Shown here one piece after another: positions 15,756-23,624 of a stretch of 64,000 nucleotides of DNA (the stretch's first letter is position 1; every line of letters begins with the position of its first letter). Under the pieces are notes generated by a model, which saw only the letters and a program-made list of their open reading frames with translations, did not search any database and had not been told where the DNA came from. Source of the DNA: Sphingomonas sp. QA11 (GTDB lineage Bacteria; Pseudomonadota; Alphaproteobacteria; Sphingomonadales; Sphingomonadaceae). The position numbers and the translations under genes were made by a program. The stretch is from NCBI RefSeq assembly GCF_028473665.1, contig NZ_CP098774.1, forward strand, positions 372,001 through 436,000, written 5' to 3'.

Positions 15756-16514
15756 ATGGCCAAGCTTCGCGCCGATCAGATCCTTGTCGATCGCGGCCTT
15801 GCCGAGAGCCGGACGCGCGCGCAGGCGCTGATCATGGCCGGGCTGGTCTTCGCGGGCGACCGCAAGATCGACAAGCCGGGGCAGCAGGTCGGGGGGGACG
15901 TCGTGCTCGATGTGCGCGGGCGCGATCATCCCTGGGTCTCGCGTGGCGGGATCAAGCTGGCGCATGGGCTCGATCATTTCGGCTGGGACGTGACGGGTGC
16001 GGTCGCCATCGACGTCGGCTCTTCGACCGGCGGCTTCACCGACGTGCTGCTCACGCGCGGCGCAGCACGGGTCTATGCGGTGGACAGCGGCACCAACCAG
16101 CTCGCCTGGAAGCTGCGTCAGGATCAGCGCGTGATCGTCCACGAACAGACAAGCGCGCGTATTCTGACGGCGACGCATATTCCCGAGCCGGTCGACCTGA
16201 TCGTGTGCGATGCGAGTTTCATCGGCCTTGCCAAGGTGCTCGACGTGCCGATGGGGTTCGCGAAGGAAGAGGCACGATTGCTCGCGCTGGTGAAGCCGCA
16301 GTTCGAGGCGGGGCGGGAGGAAGTCGGGAAAGGCGGCGTGGTGCGCGACCCGGCCGTGCATGCGCGTGTCTGCGCTGAGGTTTCGGCCTGGGTGCAATCG
16401 CGCGGCTGGCAAGTCGAGGGCATTGCCGAGAGCCCGATCACTGGCCCGGAAGGCAATATCGAGTTCCTGCTGGCGGCGAAACGAGTCGGCGGAAACCCGC
16501 CTGAAACGGAGTGA
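15756..16514 (+). CDS. tlyA: TlyA-type rRNA (cytidine-2'-O)-methyltransferase
   Basis: 252 residues. N-terminal S4 RNA-binding domain (about 3-60: RADQILVDRGLAESRTRAQALIMAGLVF..KPGQQV), then an FtsJ-like methyltransferase with SAM motif AIDVGSSTGGFTDVLL (about 84-99) and VDLIVCDASFIGL. The family methylates 2'-OH of cytidines in 16S and/or 23S rRNA and sets susceptibility to capreomycin in mycobacteria; some members are called haemolysins. Start ATG 15756 gives normal length. Confidence 0.93.
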   Translation: MAKLRADQILVDRGLAESRTRAQALIMAGLVFAGDRKIDKPGQQVGGDVVLDVRGRDHPWVSRGGIKLAHGLDHFGWDVTGAVAIDVGSSTGGFTDVLLTRGAARVYAVDSGTNQLAWKLRQDQRVIVHEQTSARILTATHIPEPVDLIVCDASFIGLAKVLDVPMGFAKEEARLLALVKPQFEAGREEVGKGGVVRDPAVHARVCAEVSAWVQSRGWQVEGIAESPITGPEGNIEFLLAAKRVGGNPPETE

Positions 16515-16525
16515 GGCAGATTCCG

Positions 16526-16600
16526 TTCGCATGTGCGAAATTTATCCGATGAATTGCCTCCGCCTTCTTCTATAGTGGATCGCCAACTGTTCGCGCGAAC
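16526..16600. promoter_or_regulatory. Two palindromes upstream of tspO
   Basis: TTCGCA-TG-TGCGAA at 16526-16539 and the perfect 12-mer GTTCGCGCGAAC at 16589-16600 lie in the 115-bp leader of the TspO gene. Both share a TTCGC/GCGAA core, suggesting two sites for one dimeric regulator. No known regulator assigned. Confidence 0.4.
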
Positions 16601-16629
16601 GGTGCGGGGGACTGGAAGGGTTTGGAAGC

Positions 16630-17187
16630 TTGAGGGAAATCGCATCGAAACAGCAGCTCCGGCTGGCGTTCATGCGCTGGGCGGTCGTCACTGTCCCGTT
16701 CATCCTGCTGCTCGGGTTCACATCGGCCCGGCTGGCGCCGAGCGGTTCGGCCAACAGCTGGTATGCCGCGCTCGTCAAACCCGCCGAGACGCCGCCCGAC
16801 TGGGCCTTCCCGGCTGCCTGGACCACGATCTATATCCTGATGGGCGTGGCGCTGGCGATGATCATCCATGCGCGCGGATCGCGGCTGCGCGGCCCCGCGA
16901 TCACCCTGTTCACGGTCCAGATGGCGGTGAACCTGGTCTGGTCGCCCCTGTTCTTCGGCATGCACCAGGTGACCTGGTCACTGGTGACGATCGGCGTGAT
17001 GTTCGTACTCGCCCTCGCTACGACGATGTTGTTCGGGCGGATTCGATCAAGCGCGGCGTGGCTGCTGGTGCCGTATCTGGCATGGCTGGTCTATGCCGGG
17101 CTGCTGATGTACCGGATCGCCGAGCTCAATCCCGGGGCCGAAACCCTTGTGCCGTCGTCCTCGACGTCCCAGATCATCAATATCTGA
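16630..17187 (+). CDS. tspO: TspO/MBR-family membrane protein
   Basis: 185 residues from a TTG at 16630 (GGAAG just upstream; homologues have the REIAS-like extension before the first helix); ATG 16672 is an alternative. Five predicted helices. Family features: WYAALVKPAETPPDWAFPAAWTTIYILMGVAL, NLVWSPLFFG and the tryptophan-rich helix ends. TspO proteins bind tetrapyrroles and cholesterol-like ligands and modulate porphyrin-related regulation or oxidative stress. The C-terminal NPGAETLVP is slightly extended by SSSTSQIINI. Confidence 0.9.
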   Translation: MREIASKQQLRLAFMRWAVVTVPFILLLGFTSARLAPSGSANSWYAALVKPAETPPDWAFPAAWTTIYILMGVALAMIIHARGSRLRGPAITLFTVQMAVNLVWSPLFFGMHQVTWSLVTIGVMFVLALATTMLFGRIRSSAAWLLVPYLAWLVYAGLLMYRIAELNPGAETLVPSSSTSQIINI

Positions 17188-17210
17188 ACGCCATTTTGCG
17201 AGATCACCCG

Positions 17211-17489
17211 ATGCAGTCCGACAACAAGATTTTCGACGATTTCGTGAAGTTCATGAACGGCGCCGCCGGCACGCTGGCCGGCATGGGCCGTGAAGCTGAG
17301 CAGGGCGCCCGGTCCAGGGCCAAGGAGTGGATCGGCGGTCTCGATTTCGTCAGCCGCGACGAGTTCGAGGCGGTGAAAGCCATGGCCGCGGCGGCCCGCG
17401 ACGATGCGGATGCGTTGCGCGCGCGGCTCGACGCGCTCGAGGCCAAGGCAGCCCCGGCCGCCCCCAAGAAGACCAAAGCAGGAGCCTGA
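17211..17489 (+). CDS. ubiK: UbiK/BMFP-type ubiquinone-biosynthesis accessory factor
   Basis: 92 residues from ATG 17211. Pattern MQSDNKIFDDFVKFMNGAAGTLAGM, then EWIGGLDFVSRDEFEAVKAMAAAARDDADALRARLDALEAK, a coiled-coil C-terminus, and a Lys/Ala-rich tail. This is the arrangement of UbiK (YqiC, BMFP domain), which trimerises and helps the Ubi complex assemble; some members have membrane-fusogenic activity. Lies 23 bases after tspO. Confidence 0.85.
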   Translation: MQSDNKIFDDFVKFMNGAAGTLAGMGREAEQGARSRAKEWIGGLDFVSRDEFEAVKAMAAAARDDADALRARLDALEAKAAPAAPKKTKAGA

Positions 17490-17598
17490 CGATCTTTTCC
17501 ACAGTTTTTTCTACAGGCCTATCCACCCCCGCCTTGTGCGTTCGACAGTATCGCGGCACCAGATATGGTGTCATGATCGTAGCGGGAGGCATGGCGTG

Positions 17599-18099
17599 AT
17601 GCTCGACGAAGCCGATTACGAACGCGACGACGCCGCGCCCATCGACATGCTCGAAAGCTATTTCGCGGCGCATGGCTGGGAGCATGAGCGCCAGGATGAC
17701 GAGGTCATCGCCAAGGTAAAGGGCAGCTGGACTCAATATGAGCTCCGGGCGCTTTGGCGTGACGAGGACAGTGTCATCCAGTTCCTCACTTTCCCGGATA
17801 TCCGTGTCACCGACGAGCGCCGAAGCGCGATCTACGAGGCGATCGGGCTGATCAACGAGCAGCTCTGGGTCGGCCATTTCGAGCTTTGGTCGTCCAGCGG
17901 CATCCTGCTGTATCGCCATGCCGCGATGATCGAGGGCGAGAACGGCACCATGTCGCTCGGCGCGGCTGAACTGCTGGTGGAATCGGCGATCGACGAGTGC
18001 GAACGCTTCTACCCCGTGTTCCAGTTCGTGCTGTGGGGCGGCAAGACGCCCAAGGAAGCCCTTGCCGCGGCGATGACCGAGACCCAGGGCGAGGCGTGA
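17599..18099 (+). CDS. YbjN-domain protein
   Basis: 166 residues from ATG 17599 with GGGAGG 9 bases upstream. YESYFAAHGW-type start (IDMLESYFAAHGWEHERQDDEVIAKVKGSW), a beta-rich core (QYELRALWRDEDSVIQFLTFPDIRV) and a helix FYPVFQFVLWGGKTPKEALAAAM, all typical of YbjN-like folds related to type III secretion chaperones. Role is unknown; overexpression of E. coli YbjN affects motility and stress. Its stop overlaps the proC start (GTGA at 18096-18099), so the two are coupled. Confidence 0.85.
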   Translation: MLDEADYERDDAAPIDMLESYFAAHGWEHERQDDEVIAKVKGSWTQYELRALWRDEDSVIQFLTFPDIRVTDERRSAIYEAIGLINEQLWVGHFELWSSSGILLYRHAAMIEGENGTMSLGAAELLVESAIDECERFYPVFQFVLWGGKTPKEALAAAMTETQGEA

Positions 18100-18896
18100 G
18101 CCTGGAGAATCTCTGGCTGATCGGCTGCGGCAACATGGGCGGCGCGATGCTGCGCCGCTGGATTGCCTCCGGTGTGGTCACGGCGGATCGGGTCGATGTC
18201 GTCAACCGTGCCGATCGCGATCTGCCTAAGGGCGTGCGACAGGCGCGCGAGCTGCCTGAAGGTCCGTTGCCCGACATGGTGATGCTGGGGATGAAACCCC
18301 AGCAGCTCGACGAGATTGCGGGCCGCTTCGCCGGCCGGCTCTCGGGCGTGCCGGTACTGGTCTCGATCCTCGCGGGTGTCGAGGGTACCGCGCTGGGCAG
18401 GCGATTCGATGCCGGGGCGATCGTGCGCGCCATGCCCAATCTGCCGGTCGGGATCGGCCGGGGAGTGGTCGGGCTCCATTCGGATGATGCCGACGCCAGG
18501 GCTCGCGACTCGGTCTCGGCACTGATGGCGCCGCTCGGTCTGGTCGAGTGGATTGCCGACGAGGGCTTGTTCGATGTCGTGACGGCGCTTGCCGGAAGCG
18601 GGCCGGGTTTCCTCTACCGTGTCATCGACGCGCTGGCGCAGGGCGGCGTGGCGCTCGGCCTGCCCGCCGATCAGGCGCAGCGCATGGCGATCGCCACGGT
18701 CGAGGGATCGGCCATGCTGGCAGCTGAGGCTGATGTTTCGCCTGCGGTGCTGGCGGACCGAGTCGCGAGCCCGGGCGGCTCGACCCGCGAGGGCCTGAAT
18801 GTCTTGGATCACGACGATGCGCTGAAGATTCTACTGCGTGAAACCCTGGCCGCGTCCACGCGCCGCAATGCTGAAATGGCGGCCGCGGCGCGCTAG
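18096..18896 (+). CDS. proC: Pyrroline-5-carboxylate reductase
   Basis: 266 residues, GTG start overlapping the YbjN stop. It reduces pyrroline-5-carboxylate to proline with NAD(P)H. The N-terminus has the Rossmann motif LWLIGCGNMGGAML; later VMLGMKPQQ, VSILAGV, RAMPNLPVGIGRG and ALAGSGPGFLYRVIDAL, and the C-terminal signature VASPGGSTREGLNVL. Complete length. The reading frame is open upstream but the overlap start aligns with the nucleotide-binding fold. Confidence 0.95.
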   Translation: MSLENLWLIGCGNMGGAMLRRWIASGVVTADRVDVVNRADRDLPKGVRQARELPEGPLPDMVMLGMKPQQLDEIAGRFAGRLSGVPVLVSILAGVEGTALGRRFDAGAIVRAMPNLPVGIGRGVVGLHSDDADARARDSVSALMAPLGLVEWIADEGLFDVVTALAGSGPGFLYRVIDALAQGGVALGLPADQAQRMAIATVEGSAMLAAEADVSPAVLADRVASPGGSTREGLNVLDHDDALKILLRETLAASTRRNAEMAAAAR

Positions 18897-18914
18897 CCGG
18901 CATCTGGGGCGATG

Positions 18915-19403
18915 TCAGGCCCGCAAGCCCTCGATACGGGGGCGTTCGTTTTCGGGGATCAGTCCTTCGAGCACTGCCCAGAAGCCGCTGACGGCTGATT
19001 GCCCGGCGCTGGCATAGGCCGTGGACAGCCGTTCGCGCAGCGCTTCGAACAGTTCGTTCTCGAGTGCCCTTCCGGCATCAGTCAGGCGCAGCAGGCGTTG
19101 CCGCCGGTCGCGTTCGCCGGGTCGCGTCTCCACCAGCCCGCGATCGCCCAGTTCGGTCAGGACGCGGCCGAGCGATTGCTTGGTGATCGCGAGGAGAGCG
19201 AGCAGATCGCTGACGGTCATGTCGGGCTGGCGCGCGATGAAATAGAGCGCGCGGTGGTGCGCCCGGCCGAGGCCCTGGGCCGCAAGCCCGCGATCGATCG
19301 CACGCGTGAGGTGGCTGTTGCCGAAGTAGAGCAACTCCATGCCGCGGCGGAGCTCGGGCTCTCGCAGGAAAAGCGGCGATGCTGACGTTGATGGGGCTGC
19401 CAT
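18915..19403 (-). CDS. MarR-family transcriptional regulator
   Basis: 162 residues. Winged-helix region LGRAHHRALYFIARQPDMTVSDLLALLAITKQSLGRVLTELGDRGLVETRPGERDRRQRLLRLTDAGRAL matches MarR, including the D-x-R-x-R wing. Divergent from ilvE with a 71-bp gap carrying AATTGTAA direct repeats, so it may autoregulate and control the aminotransferase. Ligand unknown. Confidence 0.9.
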   Translation of the reverse strand: MAAPSTSASPLFLREPELRRGMELLYFGNSHLTRAIDRGLAAQGLGRAHHRALYFIARQPDMTVSDLLALLAITKQSLGRVLTELGDRGLVETRPGERDRRQRLLRLTDAGRALENELFEALRERLSTAYASAGQSAVSGFWAVLEGLIPENERPRIEGLRA

Positions 19404-19446
19404 GTTGACCGGATTTGGTCGCTTCCCTACTAGGCTTCAACCCAGA

Positions 19447-19464
19447 AATTGTAACAAATTGTAA
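19447..19464 (+). promoter_or_regulatory. AATTGTAA direct repeats between marR-like gene and ilvE
   Basis: AATTGTAA occurs at 19447-19454 and 19457-19464, ten bases apart (one helical turn), 11 bases before the aminotransferase ATG. Possible operator for the divergent MarR protein. Confidence 0.4.
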
Positions 19465-19474
19465 GAACGGAACC

Positions 19475-20593
19475 ATGCTCGACATAACCATCGACGGACG
19501 CGCGGGCGCTGGCCTGACCTTTACGCACGTGCCGCATCAGGCGCCCGTCGATGTGAACGAGCGTGCGCGCCTTCTTGAGAATCCCGGATTCGGGCGAGTC
19601 TTCACTGACCACATGGTGACGATCCGCTACAATGAAACCGAGGGATGGCATGACGCGCGCGTCGAGCCACGAGGACCGTTCCAAATGGATGCGTCCTCTG
19701 CCGTGCTGCATTACGCGCAGGAGATTTTCGAAGGCATGAAGGCCTATCGCCTCGCCGACGGGGGCACGGCGCTGTTCAGGCCCGAGGCCAACGCCGCGCG
19801 CTTCCGCAGCTCGGCCCAGCGGATGGCGATGGCCGAACTGCCCGAGGACCTCTTCCTCGAATCGATCCGGCAGCTCGTGCGGATCGATCATGAGTGGATT
19901 CCGACGGCTGGCGGCGGTTCGCTCTATCTGCGGCCGTTCATGATCGCGAGCGAGGTGTTTCTCGGGGTCAAGCCATCGGCCGAATATATCTATGCGGTGA
20001 TCGCGTCGTCGGTCGGCGCCTATTTCAAGGGCGGCGCGTCGGCGGTAACCTTGTGGGTGTCGCAAGACTATACCCGCGCCGCGCCCGGCGGGACCGGCGC
20101 CGCGAAGTGTGGCGGCAACTATGCCACCAGCCTCGTCGCGCAGGCAGAGGCGATTCGCCAGGGCTGCGACCAGGTACTGTTCCTCGACGCGGCCGAACGC
20201 CGCTGGATCGAGGAACTCGGTGGCATGAACATCTTTTTCGTGTTCGATGACGGCACGCTCGTCACCCCGCCGCTGACCGGCACGATCCTGCCCGGCATCA
20301 CCCGGGACTCGATCCTGACGCTGGCGCGCGACATGGGGCTGACCGCACGCGAGGAACCTTATTCGATCGACCAGTGCCGCGCCGATGCGGAGAGCGGCCG
20401 GCTGCGCGAGGCGTTTGCCTGCGGTACCGCCGCGGTGGTCGCGCCGATCGGCCAGATGAAGATGCGTGGCGGCGATTTCACCATCGGCACCGGCGGTCCG
20501 GGCCAGACGACGTTGCGCATGCTCAACGCGCTGACCGATATCCAGCGCGCCAACGCGCCTGATCCGCACGGATGGCTGGATCGGCTCGACTGA
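19475..20593 (+). CDS. ilvE: Branched-chain-amino-acid aminotransferase
   Basis: 372 residues from ATG 19475; the frame is open 60 bases upstream but lacks a ribosome site. PLP fold-type IV enzyme interconverting Leu/Ile/Val and their 2-oxo acids. Features: MDASSAVLHYAQEIFEGMKAYR, FRPEANAARFRSSAQRMAM, the Lys-containing GTGAAKCGGNYATSLVAQAEA, EELGGMNIFFVF, and LTGTILPGITRDSIL. The long, BCAT2-like form rather than the about 300-residue E. coli form. Confidence 0.95.
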   Translation: MLDITIDGRAGAGLTFTHVPHQAPVDVNERARLLENPGFGRVFTDHMVTIRYNETEGWHDARVEPRGPFQMDASSAVLHYAQEIFEGMKAYRLADGGTALFRPEANAARFRSSAQRMAMAELPEDLFLESIRQLVRIDHEWIPTAGGGSLYLRPFMIASEVFLGVKPSAEYIYAVIASSVGAYFKGGASAVTLWVSQDYTRAAPGGTGAAKCGGNYATSLVAQAEAIRQGCDQVLFLDAAERRWIEELGGMNIFFVFDDGTLVTPPLTGTILPGITRDSILTLARDMGLTAREEPYSIDQCRADAESGRLREAFACGTAAVVAPIGQMKMRGGDFTIGTGGPGQTTLRMLNALTDIQRANAPDPHGWLDRLD

Positions 20594-20650
20594 GTCGATA
20601 GAGCCGTTGCGGGAATCGAGCGCGGTCCCTAAAGGGCTGCGCTCCGGGAC

Positions 20651-20677
20651 TTCCGTCAAAGCGCTGTTTTGACGGAA
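20651..20677 (+). terminator. Stem-loop after ilvE
   Basis: TTCCGTCAAA (20651-20660) pairs with TTTGACGGAA (20668-20677), a 10-bp stem with a seven-base loop, between ilvE and the tRNA gene. No U-run; it may be the 3' end of ilvE or a processing signal. Confidence 0.45.
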
Positions 20678-20684
20678 TCCCTGC

Positions 20685-20759
20685 TGGGGCGTCGCCAAGT
20701 GGTAAGGCAGCGGCTTTTGATGCCGCCATTCGCAGGTTCGAACCCTGCCGCCCCAGCCA
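20685..20759 (+). tRNA. tRNA-Gln (anticodon TTG)
   Basis: Complete cloverleaf: acceptor TGGGGCG/CGCCCCA, D arm GCC/GGC with AAGTGGTAA loop, anticodon stem GCGGC/GCCGC around loop TTTTGAT (anticodon TTG), T arm GCAGG-TTCGAAC-CCTGC, discriminator G and an encoded CCA at 20757-20759. Confidence 0.96.
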
Positions 20760-20792
20760 GTCTCCTAGTCCTGTCCGGCGCCGGCCGGTACG

Positions 20793-23504
20793 TCACGCCC
20801 CCTCTTCGCCCGGATTGTCTTCAGCGACGGGCAGGGTGAAGCGGAATGACGCGCCATGGCCGGGCAGATTCTCCCCCACCAGCGTGCCGCCATGCGCTTC
20901 GACGATGCGGCGGGAAATCGACAGGCCGATGCCCATGCCGCTCTCGGGCTTGGTCGTCGAAAAACGCTCATAGAGGTTGTCGAGGATCTCGGCGGGGATG
21001 CCGGGGCCGTTGTCGCTCAGTTCGATCTCGACCATCGCATCGTCGAGCCGCCGCGACCTGATCGAGATTCGCCGCTTGGCGCGGGGCAGGTCGCGCAGCG
21101 CCTCGATCGCGTTGCGTAGCAGGTTAACCAGGACCTGCTGCACCTGGACCCGGTCGGCGAAGATGCGGGGTGCGGCGGGATCGAAATCGAAATCGAGACG
21201 GGTGTCGAACGGGCGGGTGCCGACCATCACGAGATCGACCGTGTCGCGGACCAGTTCGGCCAGCGACTCGGCCTGCATGTCCACGTCGCGCTTCGCCATG
21301 AACGCGCGCATGCGGCGAATGATCTCGCCGGCGCGAAGCGTCTGCTCGCCGCCCATCCTGAGCAGGTCGATGATCGCCGGGGGATCGCCACCACGCTCGG
21401 TCATTATCCGAGCGGTGGCGACGAGATTGGAGACGGCGGTGAGCGGCTGGTTGAGCTCATGGGCGAGATCCGCCGCGAGCTCGCTCATCGCGCCCTGGCG
21501 GGCCAGATGCGCCAGCTCGTTGTTGAGGTCACTCATCCGCTCTTCGGTGACGAGGCGTTCGGAAATGTCAGTGAAGAACATGGTGACGCGAAGCTCCCCG
21601 CCGGATCGCGCGATCCCGACCTCGATCTCCGCCGGGAACACGCGCCCGTCCGCGGTGAGGCCGGTGCCGGGTACGGTCCGGCCGACCGCAGTAGTCTTTC
21701 CCGTCTCGACATAGCTGCGCAGCGCGGTGGCGTAGCGCTGGCCTTCCTCCTCGGTCGCCAGCATCACGAAGTTCCTGCCAAGCACTTCGTCGGCGCGATA
21801 TCCCCAGATACGTTCCGCCGTGCTGCTGAAGTTCTGGATATCGCCATGTTCGTCGATGACGACCATCGCCTCGGGCACCGTCTCGAGGATCGAGCGGAGT
21901 TGTGCCTCGCGTGCCCGTAGCGCTGCCTCGCGGGCATCCCGTTCGGTCGTCTCCAGGCAGACGCCCACGGTGCGAACCAGATTACCGTCATCGTCATAGA
22001 TGCATTGGGACGATCCCTCGATCGACCGTGAAAGCCCATCGACCGGGCGGAGGCGATAGCGGAAGCTGAATTTCTCGGCGCGCGACGCGACTGCCTCGGT
22101 CATCGTATCCAGTACGCTCTGCTCGTCCTCCGGCAGCATCAGCGCGCGCCAGCTTTCGAAGTCGCGCATCGTCCCGTTCTCGAAGCCGAGCCGCTGTTCA
22201 GCCCCCGGTGACCAGTGGAACGCGCCGCTTGCGACATCCCATTCGAAAACCCCGACCTCATGGGCCGCCATCGCCAGCGCCAGGCGCTGCTCGCTTGCCC
22301 GAAGCGCAGCCTCTGCGTGGACGCGCTCGGTGATGTCGAGCAGCTTCAGGATGATCATCGATTCGCGATCCGGCATGTCGGCGGGCTGCTGCCGTTCGAT
22401 CACATGGATTTCGCTGCCGTCGCGGTGGGTCTCGATCAGTTCCTGCTCATATTCCGATCCCATCAGCAGGAGGTCGGGCCTTTTGCCGCCAGCGCAGCGT
22501 GTGCGCAGCAATTCATATTTGCGCCGTCCCACTGCCTCCTCGCGCGAATAGCCGTACAGGCGTTCGCAGCCGACCGACCAATGGGCGATCACGCCATTGG
22601 GAAAGACGAGCGCGACGTTCGACGTGTCGAGCGCACGGGCGAGGTAGGAAAGTTCGCCCTGCTGCTGCAGCATCCGGGAGGTCGCCCAGGCGAGGAGACC
22701 GCCGACGATGAGGATATTGCCGGTGACCACCGCGACGTCGGCGCCGAGGTCCGACAACAGCTTATGCCGGACGATCCCGGTCGCGACGAGCGAAGGCAGG
22801 ATGGGGAGGATCAGGATCGCCGGAATCGCCCGTCGAAACGACCGCCATTCCTCGCCGCCGCCGGACAGGATCGTGCTCCAGGCACGCTCTGATCGCGGGA
22901 TGATTAGGGCGAAGGCGATGGCGATGCTGATCAGGCTGTCAGGCAGCGAACTGAGAAACTCGGCTGACGCGCCGGCCTGGGACGGGAGAAGCAGGATGAT
23001 GATGATGCCGGCAACGGCGGCGAGCAACGCGGTGCCGGCAAGCAGGATGCTGACATCGTCGATGCGGCGGGAACGGTGCGGGATGAGGAGGACGGCGAAG
23101 GACAGCAGCAGGAGGGAGAACGCCGCACCGATCGAGGGAAGCCCTGGATATCGCAGGCCGGTGCGGGCAAGCTGGTGCGGGAAGAAGGGGTGGTACAGCT
23201 CGATCTGGATGGCCCCCATGTAGCGGAGCATCGTCCAGGTCGCGATCACGGTTGGCGCGATGGCGAGGAGCGTTGCCAGGCGCCTTTTCTCCAGGATCGG
23301 CGCGGCAGCGGCCAGTGCGAGGAACGCAAAGCCCACCGCTGCCCAGGGCCGGATCGGGAAGCCGGGGATGCCGAAAGTTTTCAGGGCGTCGCTGTCGATT
23401 ACCCAGCCGCCAAAGCTGGCCGCGACAAGCAACAGCGCAAGGAGGATAAATCCTCCTGCCACCACCCTGGTTTTCAGCAGCCCCCCGGACCCCGCGGTCA
23501 TCAT
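20793..23504 (-). CDS. Membrane-bound PAS sensor histidine kinase (FixL-like)
   Basis: 903 residues from the ATG at 23504; a GTG nine bases earlier has its G-run too close. Eight or so hydrophobic segments in residues 15-280 form a membrane sensor region. Then three PAS-type segments (about 285-395, 400-525, 530-655), each ending in the DITER/TTERD/DISER linker. The HisKA/ATPase module follows: phosphoacceptor His682 in DLAHELNQPLTAVSN, N box NLLRNAIEAL, DNGPGIP and GMGIGLSIS, and no receiver domain. The H-box is of the FixL/DctB type (HELNQPL). No response regulator is adjacent, so it is an orphan. Signal unknown; lacks an obvious haem motif. Confidence 0.93.
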   Translation of the reverse strand: MMTAGSGGLLKTRVVAGGFILLALLLVAASFGGWVIDSDALKTFGIPGFPIRPWAAVGFAFLALAAAAPILEKRRLATLLAIAPTVIATWTMLRYMGAIQIELYHPFFPHQLARTGLRYPGLPSIGAAFSLLLLSFAVLLIPHRSRRIDDVSILLAGTALLAAVAGIIIILLLPSQAGASAEFLSSLPDSLISIAIAFALIIPRSERAWSTILSGGGEEWRSFRRAIPAILILPILPSLVATGIVRHKLLSDLGADVAVVTGNILIVGGLLAWATSRMLQQQGELSYLARALDTSNVALVFPNGVIAHWSVGCERLYGYSREEAVGRRKYELLRTRCAGGKRPDLLLMGSEYEQELIETHRDGSEIHVIERQQPADMPDRESMIILKLLDITERVHAEAALRASEQRLALAMAAHEVGVFEWDVASGAFHWSPGAEQRLGFENGTMRDFESWRALMLPEDEQSVLDTMTEAVASRAEKFSFRYRLRPVDGLSRSIEGSSQCIYDDDGNLVRTVGVCLETTERDAREAALRAREAQLRSILETVPEAMVVIDEHGDIQNFSSTAERIWGYRADEVLGRNFVMLATEEEGQRYATALRSYVETGKTTAVGRTVPGTGLTADGRVFPAEIEVGIARSGGELRVTMFFTDISERLVTEERMSDLNNELAHLARQGAMSELAADLAHELNQPLTAVSNLVATARIMTERGGDPPAIIDLLRMGGEQTLRAGEIIRRMRAFMAKRDVDMQAESLAELVRDTVDLVMVGTRPFDTRLDFDFDPAAPRIFADRVQVQQVLVNLLRNAIEALRDLPRAKRRISIRSRRLDDAMVEIELSDNGPGIPAEILDNLYERFSTTKPESGMGIGLSISRRIVEAHGGTLVGENLPGHGASFRFTLPVAEDNPGEEGA

Positions 23505-23596
23505 GCGCCCCACTCGCCCCCGATGATACCCGATCGGGTTGATCTTTCGAGGGGCAATTATTCATAGCCCTTATTCGCGATCGAAGGTCACTCGTA

Positions 23597-23612
23597 TCCG
23601 TAAATATACGGA
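23597..23612. promoter_or_regulatory. Palindrome upstream of the histidine kinase gene
   Basis: TCCGTA-AATA-TACGGA, perfect 6-bp arms, 93 bases before the kinase start and 12 bases after the end of the receptor gene. NarL/FixJ-type response regulators often use TACGG-like half-sites; assignment is a guess. Confidence 0.4.
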
Positions 23613-23624
23613 GGTGTCACCGAA

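Noticed and set aside
16589..16600. GTTCGCGCGAAC considered as a LexA (SOS) box
   Set aside because: Alphaproteobacterial LexA sites are direct repeats GTTC-N7-GTTC; this is an inverted repeat.
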